The translations under genes were made by a program, and so were the position numbers. The notes below the pieces were generated by a model, which searched no databases, had not been told where the DNA came from, and saw nothing but the letters and a program-made list of their open reading frames with translations. 64,000 bases of DNA from Cyanophora paradoxa (lineage: Eukaryota > Glaucocystophyceae > Cyanophorales > Cyanophoraceae), in NCBI GenBank assembly GCA_004431415.1, contig QPMI01000059.1:124001-188000 (forward strand). Reading direction: 5' to 3'. Positions 7,397 through 15,579 of the stretch are shown here, one piece after another (within the stretch, counting starts at the first letter, position 1; every line of letters begins with the position of its first letter).

Positions 7397-10338
7397 ACGA
7401 TTATGGAGCTTCGCAACCCAATTAAAGCACTCCGGATTAAATTCGTCCTCAGCGAGAACCGGTTAATGAGTGTCTCGGGATCCTGAAATTCGAGAGTTAC
7501 ACCCCGTGGTGGGCGGAGTGCATTCTCAGGGCATCTTTTCCCGGGAATATAGCTGAATTTGCCCATGTTCTCAAACGCATTTCGGTCGAACTCTTTCTTA
7601 CTTGTCCATGAACCTTCGATATAAAGACAGTCCGTTCTGATCCCGGCAACCTTGTGCCCGCGTGCTGTCAGGCGCTTGTATTGCGCAAACATATTAGCGC
7701 GGTTACGATCGTAAATATGAAAGTGGATAGGAAGGAATCCGTTAACGAGCTCGCGGTGGGAGCTGATCTTAACGAAATAGATGTGACCTTCGAATTCGCT
7801 AAGAGTTTTGACACGTTTCGAATTCTTAGGATTGAAAGTAAACACCTCTACTGTTCCTCCGCATTCTTGGGCGAACCTCTCAGCCTCGGCACGGTTGTAG
7901 AACATTTTCGTGGATGTTTGCGAGTCTTGGAATTTGCCGAGCATTCCGATCTCTTTCACTAAAATGTGTTTCTTGTCCGTGGTTTGAATGTCGCTTGACA
8001 GCACTTTCTTCATCTCAGCGATCGACATATTGGGCACCAAATGCGAAGGCTCCGCGACCGCGATAATCTCTATCTTGTCCTTTACGTCCGCCCAGTGCAT
8101 GGAGAGAGTGTAGCCTGTCATGAAATTATAACAGCGACCACTCACGGAAAATGCGCGATCCAGAATAATTTCGATTCCATCAATCTTGCGAGACATGGCG
8201 GCATCATAATCTACATCCTCATCGTCGGCGAAAGTCGCTTGCTCTCTCTCAAACGCAACGACACGCACGTAGTAGATCGCGTATTCGAGAATATCGCTTC
8301 CCGCTTTAAAGGGAACGAAGTCATCAAACACATTGTATTTCGGAAGATATTGCATGCCTTTCAGTATCGAAGGGTAGCACTTCGCCATATCGACAGCTGT
8401 GTAGGTAGCTTTCGGGTTCGGCTTATAGAAAAAGCCGCTTAGTGCGGATCGCTTGTAGTGCGTGAGAATTTCGCGCATGTTCGGGCTGTAATGTGAGATA
8501 TTCGTCGCATTTAGAAGCGACTCGCGGAAACCCTTCCCGATTTCACAGACCTTATTATAATACTCCTCTGTTTCGAAATCTTGCTCAATAAAGTGGTCTG
8601 TTGTGCGCGGATCTTTGATAGAGAACATGGAGCCATTAGCTTTGAATGTGATGCTGTCGATCTGTTTCGATGGTGTAAGCTTCACAGCGGGCTCATATCG
8701 CATTTTCAGGAACGTAAATAGAAGCCCTTCCAGACCTTCGCGCCCAGTATAAAGAATGCGAATGAAACTGCGCTCGTCGGGCGATAGTTTTAATTGCGTG
8801 ATCTTTAACAGATCCTTGGATGTGTGCGCGAAGATATCGTGAGTAAGACACGTCGGAATTTTATAGAGTGCTAACGAAGAGGTCGACTTAGGAACATGAT
8901 TATCGAGCTCTTCGACCTCCATCTTTGCCATGCGCATTTCGAGCGACTTGATGTTATCGTTGAATATATAGATGTGCTTGTTGTGAATCATAAAGTGAAT
9001 ATTGCGTGGAAAGATGTTTTTGTTAATTGATTCCGCCGCGAATTTGTATATTAACTTTCCGTCGACATCAAAGACGCGGAAGCCTGTCTGGATTCTCTTA
9101 CAGAATTTCTCAATTTGGCGGAGCGTGAGAGCCAGAGAGTCGCCAGGTGTGCGTTCGCGACCGTGAAAGAATTTATAGAGACCGTCGTAGGACATAGTTA
9201 AGTCAGTATATCGCGGTTTTGGCGCCTCCTGACACTTCTTAATGGACGCTCCCCATGTGGAGATGATCATATCATAGCCGCAAGCGTTAGATGTCGATGA
9301 TTTGGGAAGCTCAATAACATCTTCGAACTCAGACGCGTTTGGATTTAATGTATAGTCTGTGAATTTGCTCATAATCGCGGTGCATCGCATACTGTCCATT
9401 AGCTCCTCATCCAGGAACTCATAGCGATTGCCAGGTATAGCGCCGGCTCCATCGTCCTCGACACCTTCGTCCCCATCGATCGCGACCTCATGAACAGTTA
9501 TAAAGGCATCATCGATACTGCCGCCAAAATCATCGAAACCTTTGCGTAGTTTTTTCTGTTCCTCGGTTGGTGGTGTCTTAAAGAAGAACATCTCGTATGC
9601 TTGTCCGAAAGTTCCCAGACGAATCTTCAATTCATCGTAGTTTTCGAGTAAATCGAAGATTGATTCGCTCTCATGCCAATCATGACGAACTTGACCCGGT
9701 CTAATTAGAATTTGAGACATTCTATCCATTTTCGCCAGAGCAAAGCTTCGCAACACACTCACCGAAACTGTCTCTCTTATATTGCGGTAGGTGACAAAGG
9801 TTCTGTCTGGTATATTTAATTCGGGAATTCCGGGAATAACAATTACCTCCGACGACCGAGCACCGGATCCAGGTCCCCATAGCTTGAACGTAATTGTTGC
9901 GAGAGTTTCCGGATCGTATGCGGCGATTGGGTCGAGAATAGTGCGTTTGATCGCATCCTCTACCGCTTTTAGTTTACCTCTCTGCTGCTTTGCTTCGAGC
10001 TTCGCTTCTTTCGCTCGTTTCTGTTCTTGCTTGCGATCGAAGCGCTGTAAACGCTTAGCCTCTTGTTCTTTTTGCTTTTGCTTTTCTATATTAACTTGGG
10101 TGCGAGCGGCGCGCTTTTCTTTCCGCTCTGCCCTGCGGAAAACGCGGGGATTAATGATGCCATTCAGAGTATCCCGAATGTCTATCAGCGTTTGGAGCTT
10201 GGGCTTCCGATTCATTGTGTTGTGCATCGCCCAATGCGCCTGTTCTTCGGTTAGCAAATCCTGACTCAATCCCTGCATAATGTATCCGATAATTTCATCC
10301 CGAACATTGTTAGCGATTCTGTTGGTTGCGCGCGGCAT
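7312..10338 (-). CDS. Protein-primed family B DNA polymerase (PolB), frame-shifted at its 3' end into the helicase
   Basis: The frame codes 1008 residues. Motif A is VDMAKCYPSIL near residue 650 and motif C is GIRTDCLYIEG near 902. A very basic, glutamine/lysine-rich coiled-coil stretch lies at about 65-125. The N-terminal half should hold the 3'-5' exonuclease and any terminal-protein region, but I could not place the exonuclease motifs with confidence. In family terms it copies linear DNA from a protein primer at the TIR ends. After FQDPETLINR (about 7460) the reading frame stops looking like protein of this family, while the -1 frame continues into helicase sequence. The ATG at 10338 is preceded by the 16-bp promoter-like motif. 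Confidence 0.88.
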   Translation of the reverse strand: MPRATNRIANNVRDEIIGYIMQGLSQDLLTEEQAHWAMHNTMNRKPKLQTLIDIRDTLNGIINPRVFRRAERKEKRAARTQVNIEKQKQKEQEAKRLQRFDRKQEQKRAKEAKLEAKQQRGKLKAVEDAIKRTILDPIAAYDPETLATITFKLWGPGSGARSSEVIVIPGIPELNIPDRTFVTYRNIRETVSVSVLRSFALAKMDRMSQILIRPGQVRHDWHESESIFDLLENYDELKIRLGTFGQAYEMFFFKTPPTEEQKKLRKGFDDFGGSIDDAFITVHEVAIDGDEGVEDDGAGAIPGNRYEFLDEELMDSMRCTAIMSKFTDYTLNPNASEFEDVIELPKSSTSNACGYDMIISTWGASIKKCQEAPKPRYTDLTMSYDGLYKFFHGRERTPGDSLALTLRQIEKFCKRIQTGFRVFDVDGKLIYKFAAESINKNIFPRNIHFMIHNKHIYIFNDNIKSLEMRMAKMEVEELDNHVPKSTSSLALYKIPTCLTHDIFAHTSKDLLKITQLKLSPDERSFIRILYTGREGLEGLLFTFLKMRYEPAVKLTPSKQIDSITFKANGSMFSIKDPRTTDHFIEQDFETEEYYNKVCEIGKGFRESLLNATNISHYSPNMREILTHYKRSALSGFFYKPNPKATYTAVDMAKCYPSILKGMQYLPKYNVFDDFVPFKAGSDILEYAIYYVRVVAFEREQATFADDEDVDYDAAMSRKIDGIEIILDRAFSVSGRCYNFMTGYTLSMHWADVKDKIEIIAVAEPSHLVPNMSIAEMKKVLSSDIQTTDKKHILVKEIGMLGKFQDSQTSTKMFYNRAEAERFAQECGGTVEVFTFNPKNSKRVKTLSEFEGHIYFVKISSHRELVNGFLPIHFHIYDRNRANMFAQYKRLTARGHKVAGIRTDCLYIEGSWTSKKEFDRNAFENMGKFSYIPGKRCPENALRPPRGVTLEFQDPETLINRFSLRTNLIRSALIGLRSSIIVCLSLLTCPEVESRHSVLTVSHLKSQIA

Positions 10339-10357
10339 CTCTATTAGTTCTTTTAAA

Positions 10358-10373
10358 ATAACCGGAGAAAATA
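10358..10373 (-). promoter_or_regulatory. 16-bp promoter-like motif upstream of PolB
   Basis: ATAACCGGAGAAAATA (+ strand) lies 19 bp before the PolB start and is identical to 10926-10941 before the AT-hook gene. A 12-bp overlapping part, AGAAAATAATTT, recurs at 14619-14630 before the major capsid gene. Confidence 0.6.
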
Positions 10374-10506
10374 ATTTCGGCGCAATCTACCAAATTCTCC
10401 TTTTCATACCCTTGTCGCCAATTCTTTAAGTGCTTTTTGACCGATACGGGGAATAAAAAGGGAGGTAAAAAATTAATCATTTTTTGCATCGTGCGGATAC
10501 TTTCCG

Positions 10507-10920
10507 CTACGGATTTTTCGCGTTCTCGACAACATGCTTTCGGGGTCTCCCAGCGGGCTTTTGCGGCTGGGGCTTTACCGGCGGATTCAGCTTTCGTTCC
10601 GCTCTCTTTCTGCGTTGGTATTCCCGTGCCTTTTCCCTGATTTTCTCCCGATACTCTTCATCGTCTTGGTATCGCTGCTGTTTACGAATTGCGATCTTTT
10701 GTAGCTGCTCCGGGGTAAATACGGTCGCTTCCCCTGCGGCTAATCGCTCTTGCTTTTGTCTCTGATGCTTGTTTCGCTGCCGCTCTGCATCTTTCTCGCG
10801 TTTTAGTCTTAATCTCTCCGCTTTCTCCTCTTCTGTGATCACCTTCTTCGGTCGCCCTGGTCTGCGCTTTTCTTGCTGTGCCGCCATTGCCTCTTGGTTT
10901 GAAATCTTGGGTTTCGCCAT
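10507..10920 (-). CDS. Small basic protein with two AT-hook-like motifs
   Basis: The 137 residues are dominated by lysine, arginine, glutamate and glutamine. AT-hook cores occur at both ends: RRPGRPKK near residues 19-26 and AGRPRKH near 123-129, separated by a highly charged helical segment. AT-hooks bind the minor groove of AT-rich DNA, so a role in compacting the AT-rich viral genome or in origin binding is plausible. I know no assigned family. It starts 5 bp after the shared 16-bp motif and a TATAGTAA box, and lies between PolB and the morphogenesis block. Confidence 0.7.
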   Translation of the reverse strand: MAKPKISNQEAMAAQQEKRRPGRPKKVITEEEKAERLRLKREKDAERQRNKHQRQKQERLAAGEATVFTPEQLQKIAIRKQQRYQDDEEYREKIREKAREYQRRKRAERKLNPPVKPQPQKPAGRPRKHVVENAKNP

Positions 10921-10925
10921 TTACT

Positions 10926-10941
10926 ATAACCGGAGAAAATA
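10926..10941 (-). promoter_or_regulatory. 16-bp promoter-like motif upstream of the AT-hook gene
   Basis: An exact copy of the motif at 10358-10373, 5 bp from the start codon. In gene sense it reads TATTTTCTCCGGTTAT followed by AGTAA. Confidence 0.6.
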
Positions 10942-11044
10942 GTTTTTTGTCACTCTGTATTATTTCCCTTGCCCTTATATACCTTTTACCGAAACCTTCA
11001 ATTTTTGCCCTCGGATCGATAGGAGCACCACCGAAATTCACCGC

Positions 11045-11602
11045 TCAATAACCGTTCCAGACGGTTCTTTCTTGTTGCTGAGGATATACATAAGGGTTTG
11101 TTAAGCTGTCATCGTCGCCTAATGCCATTTGATCCAATCTATACATCGGATAAGGTGAATCAGCGCGCAAATGCCCTTCCACAAATTCGGGACATGATCG
11201 CCTTCTAATATGCTCTACATGCACATCCTCTATCTGAGAGGTCTCGATATTGGAACTCATAGCCGCGGGCACAGGCGAGGGCGATCGAGATCGTGGGTGG
11301 TTGTGATTGTCGCTGTGGTTAGAATATACAGAAAGGCGCCTACCTCCATTATCCTCGCCATCTGATATTTCGATTTCTACGGTTGTGTCACAGCATGGAC
11401 TGTGGCAATTAGACACGACGTGAAGCTGAAACATCTCAATGCATTGTGTGATGAAATTCATCGACCCTACAAATGGGCAACGTATTAAATATGTGAGAAA
11501 ATAAAAGGGAATGAGGCTATTGCTTGCTCGTGTGTTCCCATACGAGTTGGTCGACCTTATAATGCTGTTTATGGAGCCGACATGCCCGTTTTGCAATGGC
11601 AT
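11045..11602 (-). CDS. Hypothetical PLV protein with Cys/His cluster and acidic, serine-rich tail
   Basis: An open frame of 185 residues with no recognised family. The N-terminal half includes a CxxxxxxxxxVVSNCHSPCC-like cysteine/histidine cluster around residues 53-72. The middle is acidic (ISDGEDN) and serine/histidine-rich (SNHSDNHNHPRSRSPSP), and the C-terminus is proline/tyrosine/glutamine-rich. Translation could instead begin at an internal ATG at 11461. It sits between the AT-hook gene and the unknown at 11666 on the same strand. The position suggests a late or virion gene, but its function is unknown. Confidence 0.45.
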   Translation of the reverse strand: MPLQNGHVGSINSIIRSTNSYGNTRASNSLIPFYFLTYLIRCPFVGSMNFITQCIEMFQLHVVSNCHSPCCDTTVEIEISDGEDNGGRRLSVYSNHSDNHNHPRSRSPSPVPAAMSSNIETSQIEDVHVEHIRRRSCPEFVEGHLRADSPYPMYRLDQMALGDDDSLTNPYVYPQQQERTVWNGY

Positions 11603-11665
11603 TCATATTAAGACCCGCTCTAAATACGGGCGGATTCAGCTTTGCCTTGCGGATATTCACAGCCA

Positions 11666-12349
11666 TTAGCGGATATGGCGTTTACCACCAAGCATTGCGG
11701 CATAATTTACGGGTGCAGTCGGCACTATATGTGCATATTGCGGGGCGACCGATTGCTGACGAGTCACGGCTTGCGCATCTGTCTTTTCCTCCTTTTTAAT
11801 CTCCTCTACGTCGACTTTTTGCTTTAATCCGAGTTTCGAGATCTCTTTCTTTACGAGCCCCTTTAATTTCTTGCGTTCGTTATAATCTTGCATCCATTTC
11901 TCGTAGTTTGACACTTTCATTTCAAGATCTCGCACTTTCTCTTCGAAGCTCATGACAACGTCGACTGGAACAGTGTGTTTTTGATAGGATCCGCGCTTTT
12001 TAAGCTCGGTTTCGGCGGCTTTCGGGACGTCTTGTGTCTTGTGCTGGCTTGCAACAACTTGCGCTTTGAGTACTTTGTCGGTTGCTTCATCAACAGAGCC
12101 GCCTCCAATCTGTGGTTTTACAGTAGCTAAATCCTCCATTTGGCGTTTACCGCTATCTTGGTTTCCCTTGTCCGCGGTGGCACTCGCAATAATTGCCTCT
12201 TGCTTGGCAACCTCCTCTGGCGAAGTGTCTACAAGATATTCGGGCATTTCGAGACCGCCACCCGACGTTAATCCAGACTCTTCAAGCCCGCGATTAGGAT
12301 TACCAGAAGCGACCGTTTGAATGGTTTGAGGCTTCTTTCGGTAGACCAT
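11666..12349 (-). CDS. Hypothetical PLV protein with a C-terminal coiled coil
   Basis: The 227 residues include a low-complexity, Gly/Ser/Thr/Gln-rich N-terminal part and a predicted coiled coil at about 125-185 (FEEKVRDLEMKVSNYEKWM and a lysine/glutamate-rich continuation). It ends MLGGKRHIR. It lies directly downstream of the packaging ATPase (3-bp gap), inside the morphogenesis block, so a scaffolding or internal virion role is possible. I recognise no family. Confidence 0.55.
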   Translation of the reverse strand: MVYRKKPQTIQTVASGNPNRGLEESGLTSGGGLEMPEYLVDTSPEEVAKQEAIIASATADKGNQDSGKRQMEDLATVKPQIGGGSVDEATDKVLKAQVVASQHKTQDVPKAAETELKKRGSYQKHTVPVDVVMSFEEKVRDLEMKVSNYEKWMQDYNERKKLKGLVKKEISKLGLKQKVDVEEIKKEEKTDAQAVTRQQSVAPQYAHIVPTAPVNYAAMLGGKRHIR

Positions 12350-12351
12350 GA

Positions 12352-13218
12352 TTATCTTTTCTTACACTTGATTAACATTTTCTTTTTCTTGGGCGAAATT
12401 TGCGAAAGTTTGGGGATACCTTCAAGCTCACGCTCAAATTTGGATAAAGTTTTGCATACAGTTGTCGAATCTTTGACAGGCGGCGGTTTTGTAGCTTGCT
12501 CCTCTTGTTGTTTGCGCTTCTTTTCTTCAAAAGCCGCCCGCTTGTGGAATTTCGTAAACGGATGGTCATCGATCATATCGGCTTTTTCGACCCACCATCG
12601 CACAGAATACCCGGTATTATCGTGAATGATCGCTTGGTAGCTATGACAGAATTCTTGGAACATGCGCTTAAAACTCTCTTTATCCATGTTCCCGAACTCT
12701 TCGTGATATGCTTCAAACTCTCGCATGTTTGACCAGCTTAGGAATATGATATACTCCGCATTGCTGCGAATGATCGTTGAAAGTTTTGTTAGTTTCTGCG
12801 ATATTAAAGCCACGGAACAAAACGTATGACGACCTTGCGCCATCAATTTATTTAGCAAATGATCGCGCGAAAGATCGATAGTTCCGGACTCCAAACAATC
12901 GTCGAGCACAATAAGAATATTCTTTGGTTTCTTACCCGCAATGATAGCCTTTTTGCGGGCTTCTATGATCGACTCTACGTATTCCGGTTTCCAGGTATCA
13001 TGTACTTCGTCTGTTATTTGACCCCAGAAACCGTTAAAACTCGTAGGACAGAAAACCAGAACATACGAGATCTGGTCTTCGAGTTCTTTGATCAGCCACT
13101 TTAAGAATACCGATTTACCACAATTGGTTTTCGCCAATAGGAGAAATCGTGCGGGAAGTTTCACCCTTTGTTTCGGGTTCCATTCTTCGAGATCCATGGG
13201 CGTCGTCCCTTTTTGCAT
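12352..13218 (-). CDS. FtsK/HerA-type genome-packaging ATPase
   Basis: The protein has 288 residues from the ATG at 13218, chosen because an AT-rich leader containing TTTTTATAGTGAAAGA precedes it. A longer frame upstream to 13269 lacks family character. Walker A is AKTNCGKS (29-36), with alanine in place of the usual first glycine, and Walker B is ILIVLDD ending at D106-D107. The A32-like packaging ATPases of PLVs, virophages and large DNA viruses have this size and arrangement, and they pump the genome into the preformed capsid. It lies between the major capsid gene and a coiled-coil protein, the expected PLV morphogenesis context. Confidence 0.88.
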   Translation of the reverse strand: MQKGTTPMDLEEWNPKQRVKLPARFLLLAKTNCGKSVFLKWLIKELEDQISYVLVFCPTSFNGFWGQITDEVHDTWKPEYVESIIEARKKAIIAGKKPKNILIVLDDCLESGTIDLSRDHLLNKLMAQGRHTFCSVALISQKLTKLSTIIRSNAEYIIFLSWSNMREFEAYHEEFGNMDKESFKRMFQEFCHSYQAIIHDNTGYSVRWWVEKADMIDDHPFTKFHKRAAFEEKKRKQQEEQATKPPPVKDSTTVCKTLSKFERELEGIPKLSQISPKKKKMLIKCKKR

Positions 13219-13276
13219 TCTTTCACTATAAAAACAATAGAAAAATAAGACTGAATGTGGTAATCGCACGAATTCC

Positions 13277-14590
13277 TCATGCTGATACTCTTCGGATTCC
13301 GTCGGCGGAAATTATCATTATGTTATGAGCGAGGGCAATGCACTGAATTTGCATCTTCTGATACGCGGAGCCCGCATACCACTCCTCATTACCGACTCCA
13401 CCGGCTGTGACACCGTTGAATTCGAAGACCAGATCGAACGCCGATGTGCCTGTGGCATCGATGTAGCCCGTGTTCTCTTGGTTGAGAAGCGACGCCTTTC
13501 CGTTTCCAGCACCGAAGTAAATGCCAGTGAGAGCGGGGTAGCTTGTGCTCTCGGTAAAGATCGCCGAATTATATTTATCTTGAAGTTCGGTCGCGGCAAT
13601 CATGAGAGGAAGCGAAGTATTCGAGTAAAGGCGGTTATTGTTGAGTTCCACATAGAAGTTCACAGCGTTGGTTCGGAGTGCACGAGGAGCCAGAACCGAG
13701 AGAGTTCCGTTGTTCACCTTCGTCTTCGCGTTTTGGCGCACAGAGAATACGAGAGTGTGGATGAGACCCGCACCTGTGAGTTGCGAGAGATTGACTCGCG
13801 AACCGGAGGCGGTCGGCTGGAAATCTGTGTGGAGGAAACCGATTTCGTTGTAGGGGATCGCGATACCAGTCGATTTAACACGGGCAATGGTCTCAGATAC
13901 AACCGCCTCATCGGCATTTACGACCTTGCAGATAATGCGGGGTTTCAGCACTTGAAGGGAAGCACCACTGTTTACGACCGAAATATTGCCAACATTGTTT
14001 ACATCCTCAATGATACCATCACCAATCGCCTTGAATTCGATTTCGACCACGATCTCAGAGTTCAGAGCGCAAAGTGGGAACATCGCCTTCTCGAAAGGAG
14101 AGGGTAAATCGATTTCGTAGGTTCCACCGACAGTGTTACCAGCGGTTCCGACAAGACCACCCACATAGCGAAGTTTCTTATCGAGTTCGCCCTGTTCGGT
14201 CATCAGTAGAAAATACTGGGTGACGAAATCCTCTGGGACAACATAGCGGAATGAAGCGTGAGAGATTTCAATGCGCTTAATTAGCGATCCAATAACGCGA
14301 AGGTAGCCAGTAGTTCCAGCGACACCATTCGTGAGATCAGTGAGGGTGATCGGGTTAAGATCGAGTTGCAGCGCGAGACCATTCAGGAAATGGTAGCGGG
14401 GGATTTTGAAGACAACTCGGTTGCCGAGAGCGCTGGGTGGCTCAGTGTCGGGGGCGACCAGAACTCGAAGTGGCTTAGTGCCAGAGGACGTTCCAATGAC
14501 CAGCGACTTGTTTAGGAAATAATCCTTGTAGTCATCGGTGGTGAGCATAGATTTCAGCGTTGGGCGCTGGAATTGGCTGTTAGTCTCCAT
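13277..14590 (-). CDS. Major capsid protein (double-jelly-roll type, PLV)
   Basis: The protein has 437 residues from the ATG at 14590 (METNSQFQRPTLK). The upstream part of the frame has no ATG and overlaps the neighbouring gene. The pattern matches PLV major capsid proteins: a start with RPTLK and DYKDYF, alternating hydrophobic beta segments, a PRYHFLNGLALQLDL segment in the N-terminal third and a C-terminus ending NIMIISADGIRRVSA. It would form the hexameric capsomers of an icosahedral particle. Placement next to the packaging ATPase and minor capsid gene is the conserved PLV arrangement. The promoter-like AGAAAATAATTT motif is 29 bp upstream. Confidence 0.85.
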   Translation of the reverse strand: METNSQFQRPTLKSMLTTDDYKDYFLNKSLVIGTSSGTKPLRVLVAPDTEPPSALGNRVVFKIPRYHFLNGLALQLDLNPITLTDLTNGVAGTTGYLRVIGSLIKRIEISHASFRYVVPEDFVTQYFLLMTEQGELDKKLRYVGGLVGTAGNTVGGTYEIDLPSPFEKAMFPLCALNSEIVVEIEFKAIGDGIIEDVNNVGNISVVNSGASLQVLKPRIICKVVNADEAVVSETIARVKSTGIAIPYNEIGFLHTDFQPTASGSRVNLSQLTGAGLIHTLVFSVRQNAKTKVNNGTLSVLAPRALRTNAVNFYVELNNNRLYSNTSLPLMIAATELQDKYNSAIFTESTSYPALTGIYFGAGNGKASLLNQENTGYIDATGTSAFDLVFEFNGVTAGGVGNEEWYAGSAYQKMQIQCIALAHNIMIISADGIRRVSA

Positions 14591-14618
14591 GAGCGTTTCT
14601 TCTCTTATCTTTGGGATC

Positions 14619-14630
14619 AGAAAATAATTT
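14619..14630 (-). promoter_or_regulatory. Partial promoter-like motif upstream of the major capsid gene
   Basis: AGAAAATAATTT (+ strand) is identical to part of the motif at 10367-10378 before PolB. It lies about 29 bp before the major capsid start codon. Confidence 0.45.
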
Positions 14631-14637
14631 ACAGGGC

Positions 14638-15563
14638 TCAATAGAAATTCATTTCGGGCGGTGCGTCGTAGGTTTCGATTTCAAAAGTGAAATAATGCGC
14701 CCAAACCCCGAAATCTAAGAGAGCGCCATCATGGTCGATGAGTTTAATCGTGAGGCGGTCGAAAGATTTTAATTCGCGGAATTCACGAATGAGAGGCACC
14801 GTAGTGGACGTGTCGAAGTGGTAGATATCACCATGTTCGAGTTCCTGTGGGATTGGAATGCGCATGAAATAACCATCGACGTGCTTGTTGACTGAGCGAA
14901 TAAACGGCGCAAATTCATCAATATATAGCCAGATCATCGCCGCCGGGGTCTCATCTCCACGAGTATAGCCGCGAATGCGTCGATTGAGTGTCACAGTTCC
15001 CGTCCCAGGATTAAACACAAGGAATGTATCGCTTGCAAAAGGGGTAAATGTCTCGTAAACATATAGCTGAATATCTTTGAAACCGAATATTGCGAGTTTC
15101 TTAGCGATTGCTTTGCGATTACTGGATTTTCTGAGTGTTTCAGGGAAGCTTTGGAGAACTTGAACCAAAAGTTACTATCACTGAAAAACTCATAGATCTT
15201 TGAAGTAGTATTATAGCGGCATTTAATATATTTTCCACCGAAATCTGAAAGGCGAGCTGCTTCGAGTCTTTCTGTGACTTTTGCGGCAAGGTCGTCTTTG
15301 GTGTAAAATCCTTTGGGGATTGTGATGGTCACGAATCCGGAATCCGAAGCTGTGACCGAGAAATAGAGTTCCATGCGCTCGATGGTTGCACCAGTGGCGT
15401 CTATATCATTTGTCACAGTCGAAAGAACATTGGGAACCGTTGCCTGCACCAGGCGCACCGATTTTACGTTGTCATAGCGACGGGGTAATGTCACTACATA
15501 CTTGTTTGGCTCTATGAACTCCTCGTCGCGATCATCGCTCGAAAAGCTCAGGTATTCTTTCAT
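14638..15563 (-). CDS. Minor capsid (penton) protein, split by a -1 frame change
   Basis: Two overlapping frames together look like one PLV minor capsid protein. The first runs from the ATG at 15563 to 14991. It begins MKEYLSFSSDDRDEEF, with the S-x-D-R-D and VRLVQATVPN pattern of this family, and reads well to about NFWFKF near 15165. The second is open from 15171 to 14638 in the -1 frame. It carries the expected C-terminal half (KKLAIFGFKDIQ, then DRLTIKLIDHDG and HYFTFEIETY). Beyond about 15160 the first frame loses family character. A programmed -1 shift, an indel mutation or a sequence error could explain it; I see no classical slippery heptamer. The role would be the capsid vertices or inter-capsomer contacts. 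Confidence 0.7.
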
Positions 15564-15579
15564 CTTACTATAATAGATT
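15564..15579. promoter_or_regulatory. 16-bp bidirectional leader between two divergent minor capsid genes
   Basis: CTTACTATAATAGATT separates the two start codons. It carries TTATAGTAA for the minus gene and ACTATAATAG for the plus gene. The two transcripts must start inside each other's coding regions or be almost leaderless. Confidence 0.5.

Noticed and set aside
7440-7470. A classical X-XXY-YYZ slippery site explaining the PolB/helicase shift
   Set aside because: I read the overlap codon by codon and found no matching heptamer, so programmed frameshifting remains only one possibility.
10682-11041. 119-codon minus-strand frame overlapping the AT-hook gene
   Set aside because: It is the same DNA in another frame; the AT-hook frame has the promoter motif and coherent DNA-binding features.
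13325-14107. 260-codon plus-strand frame opposite the major capsid gene
   Set aside because: It is an antisense shadow; the minus-strand frame has clear capsid features and the right neighbours.
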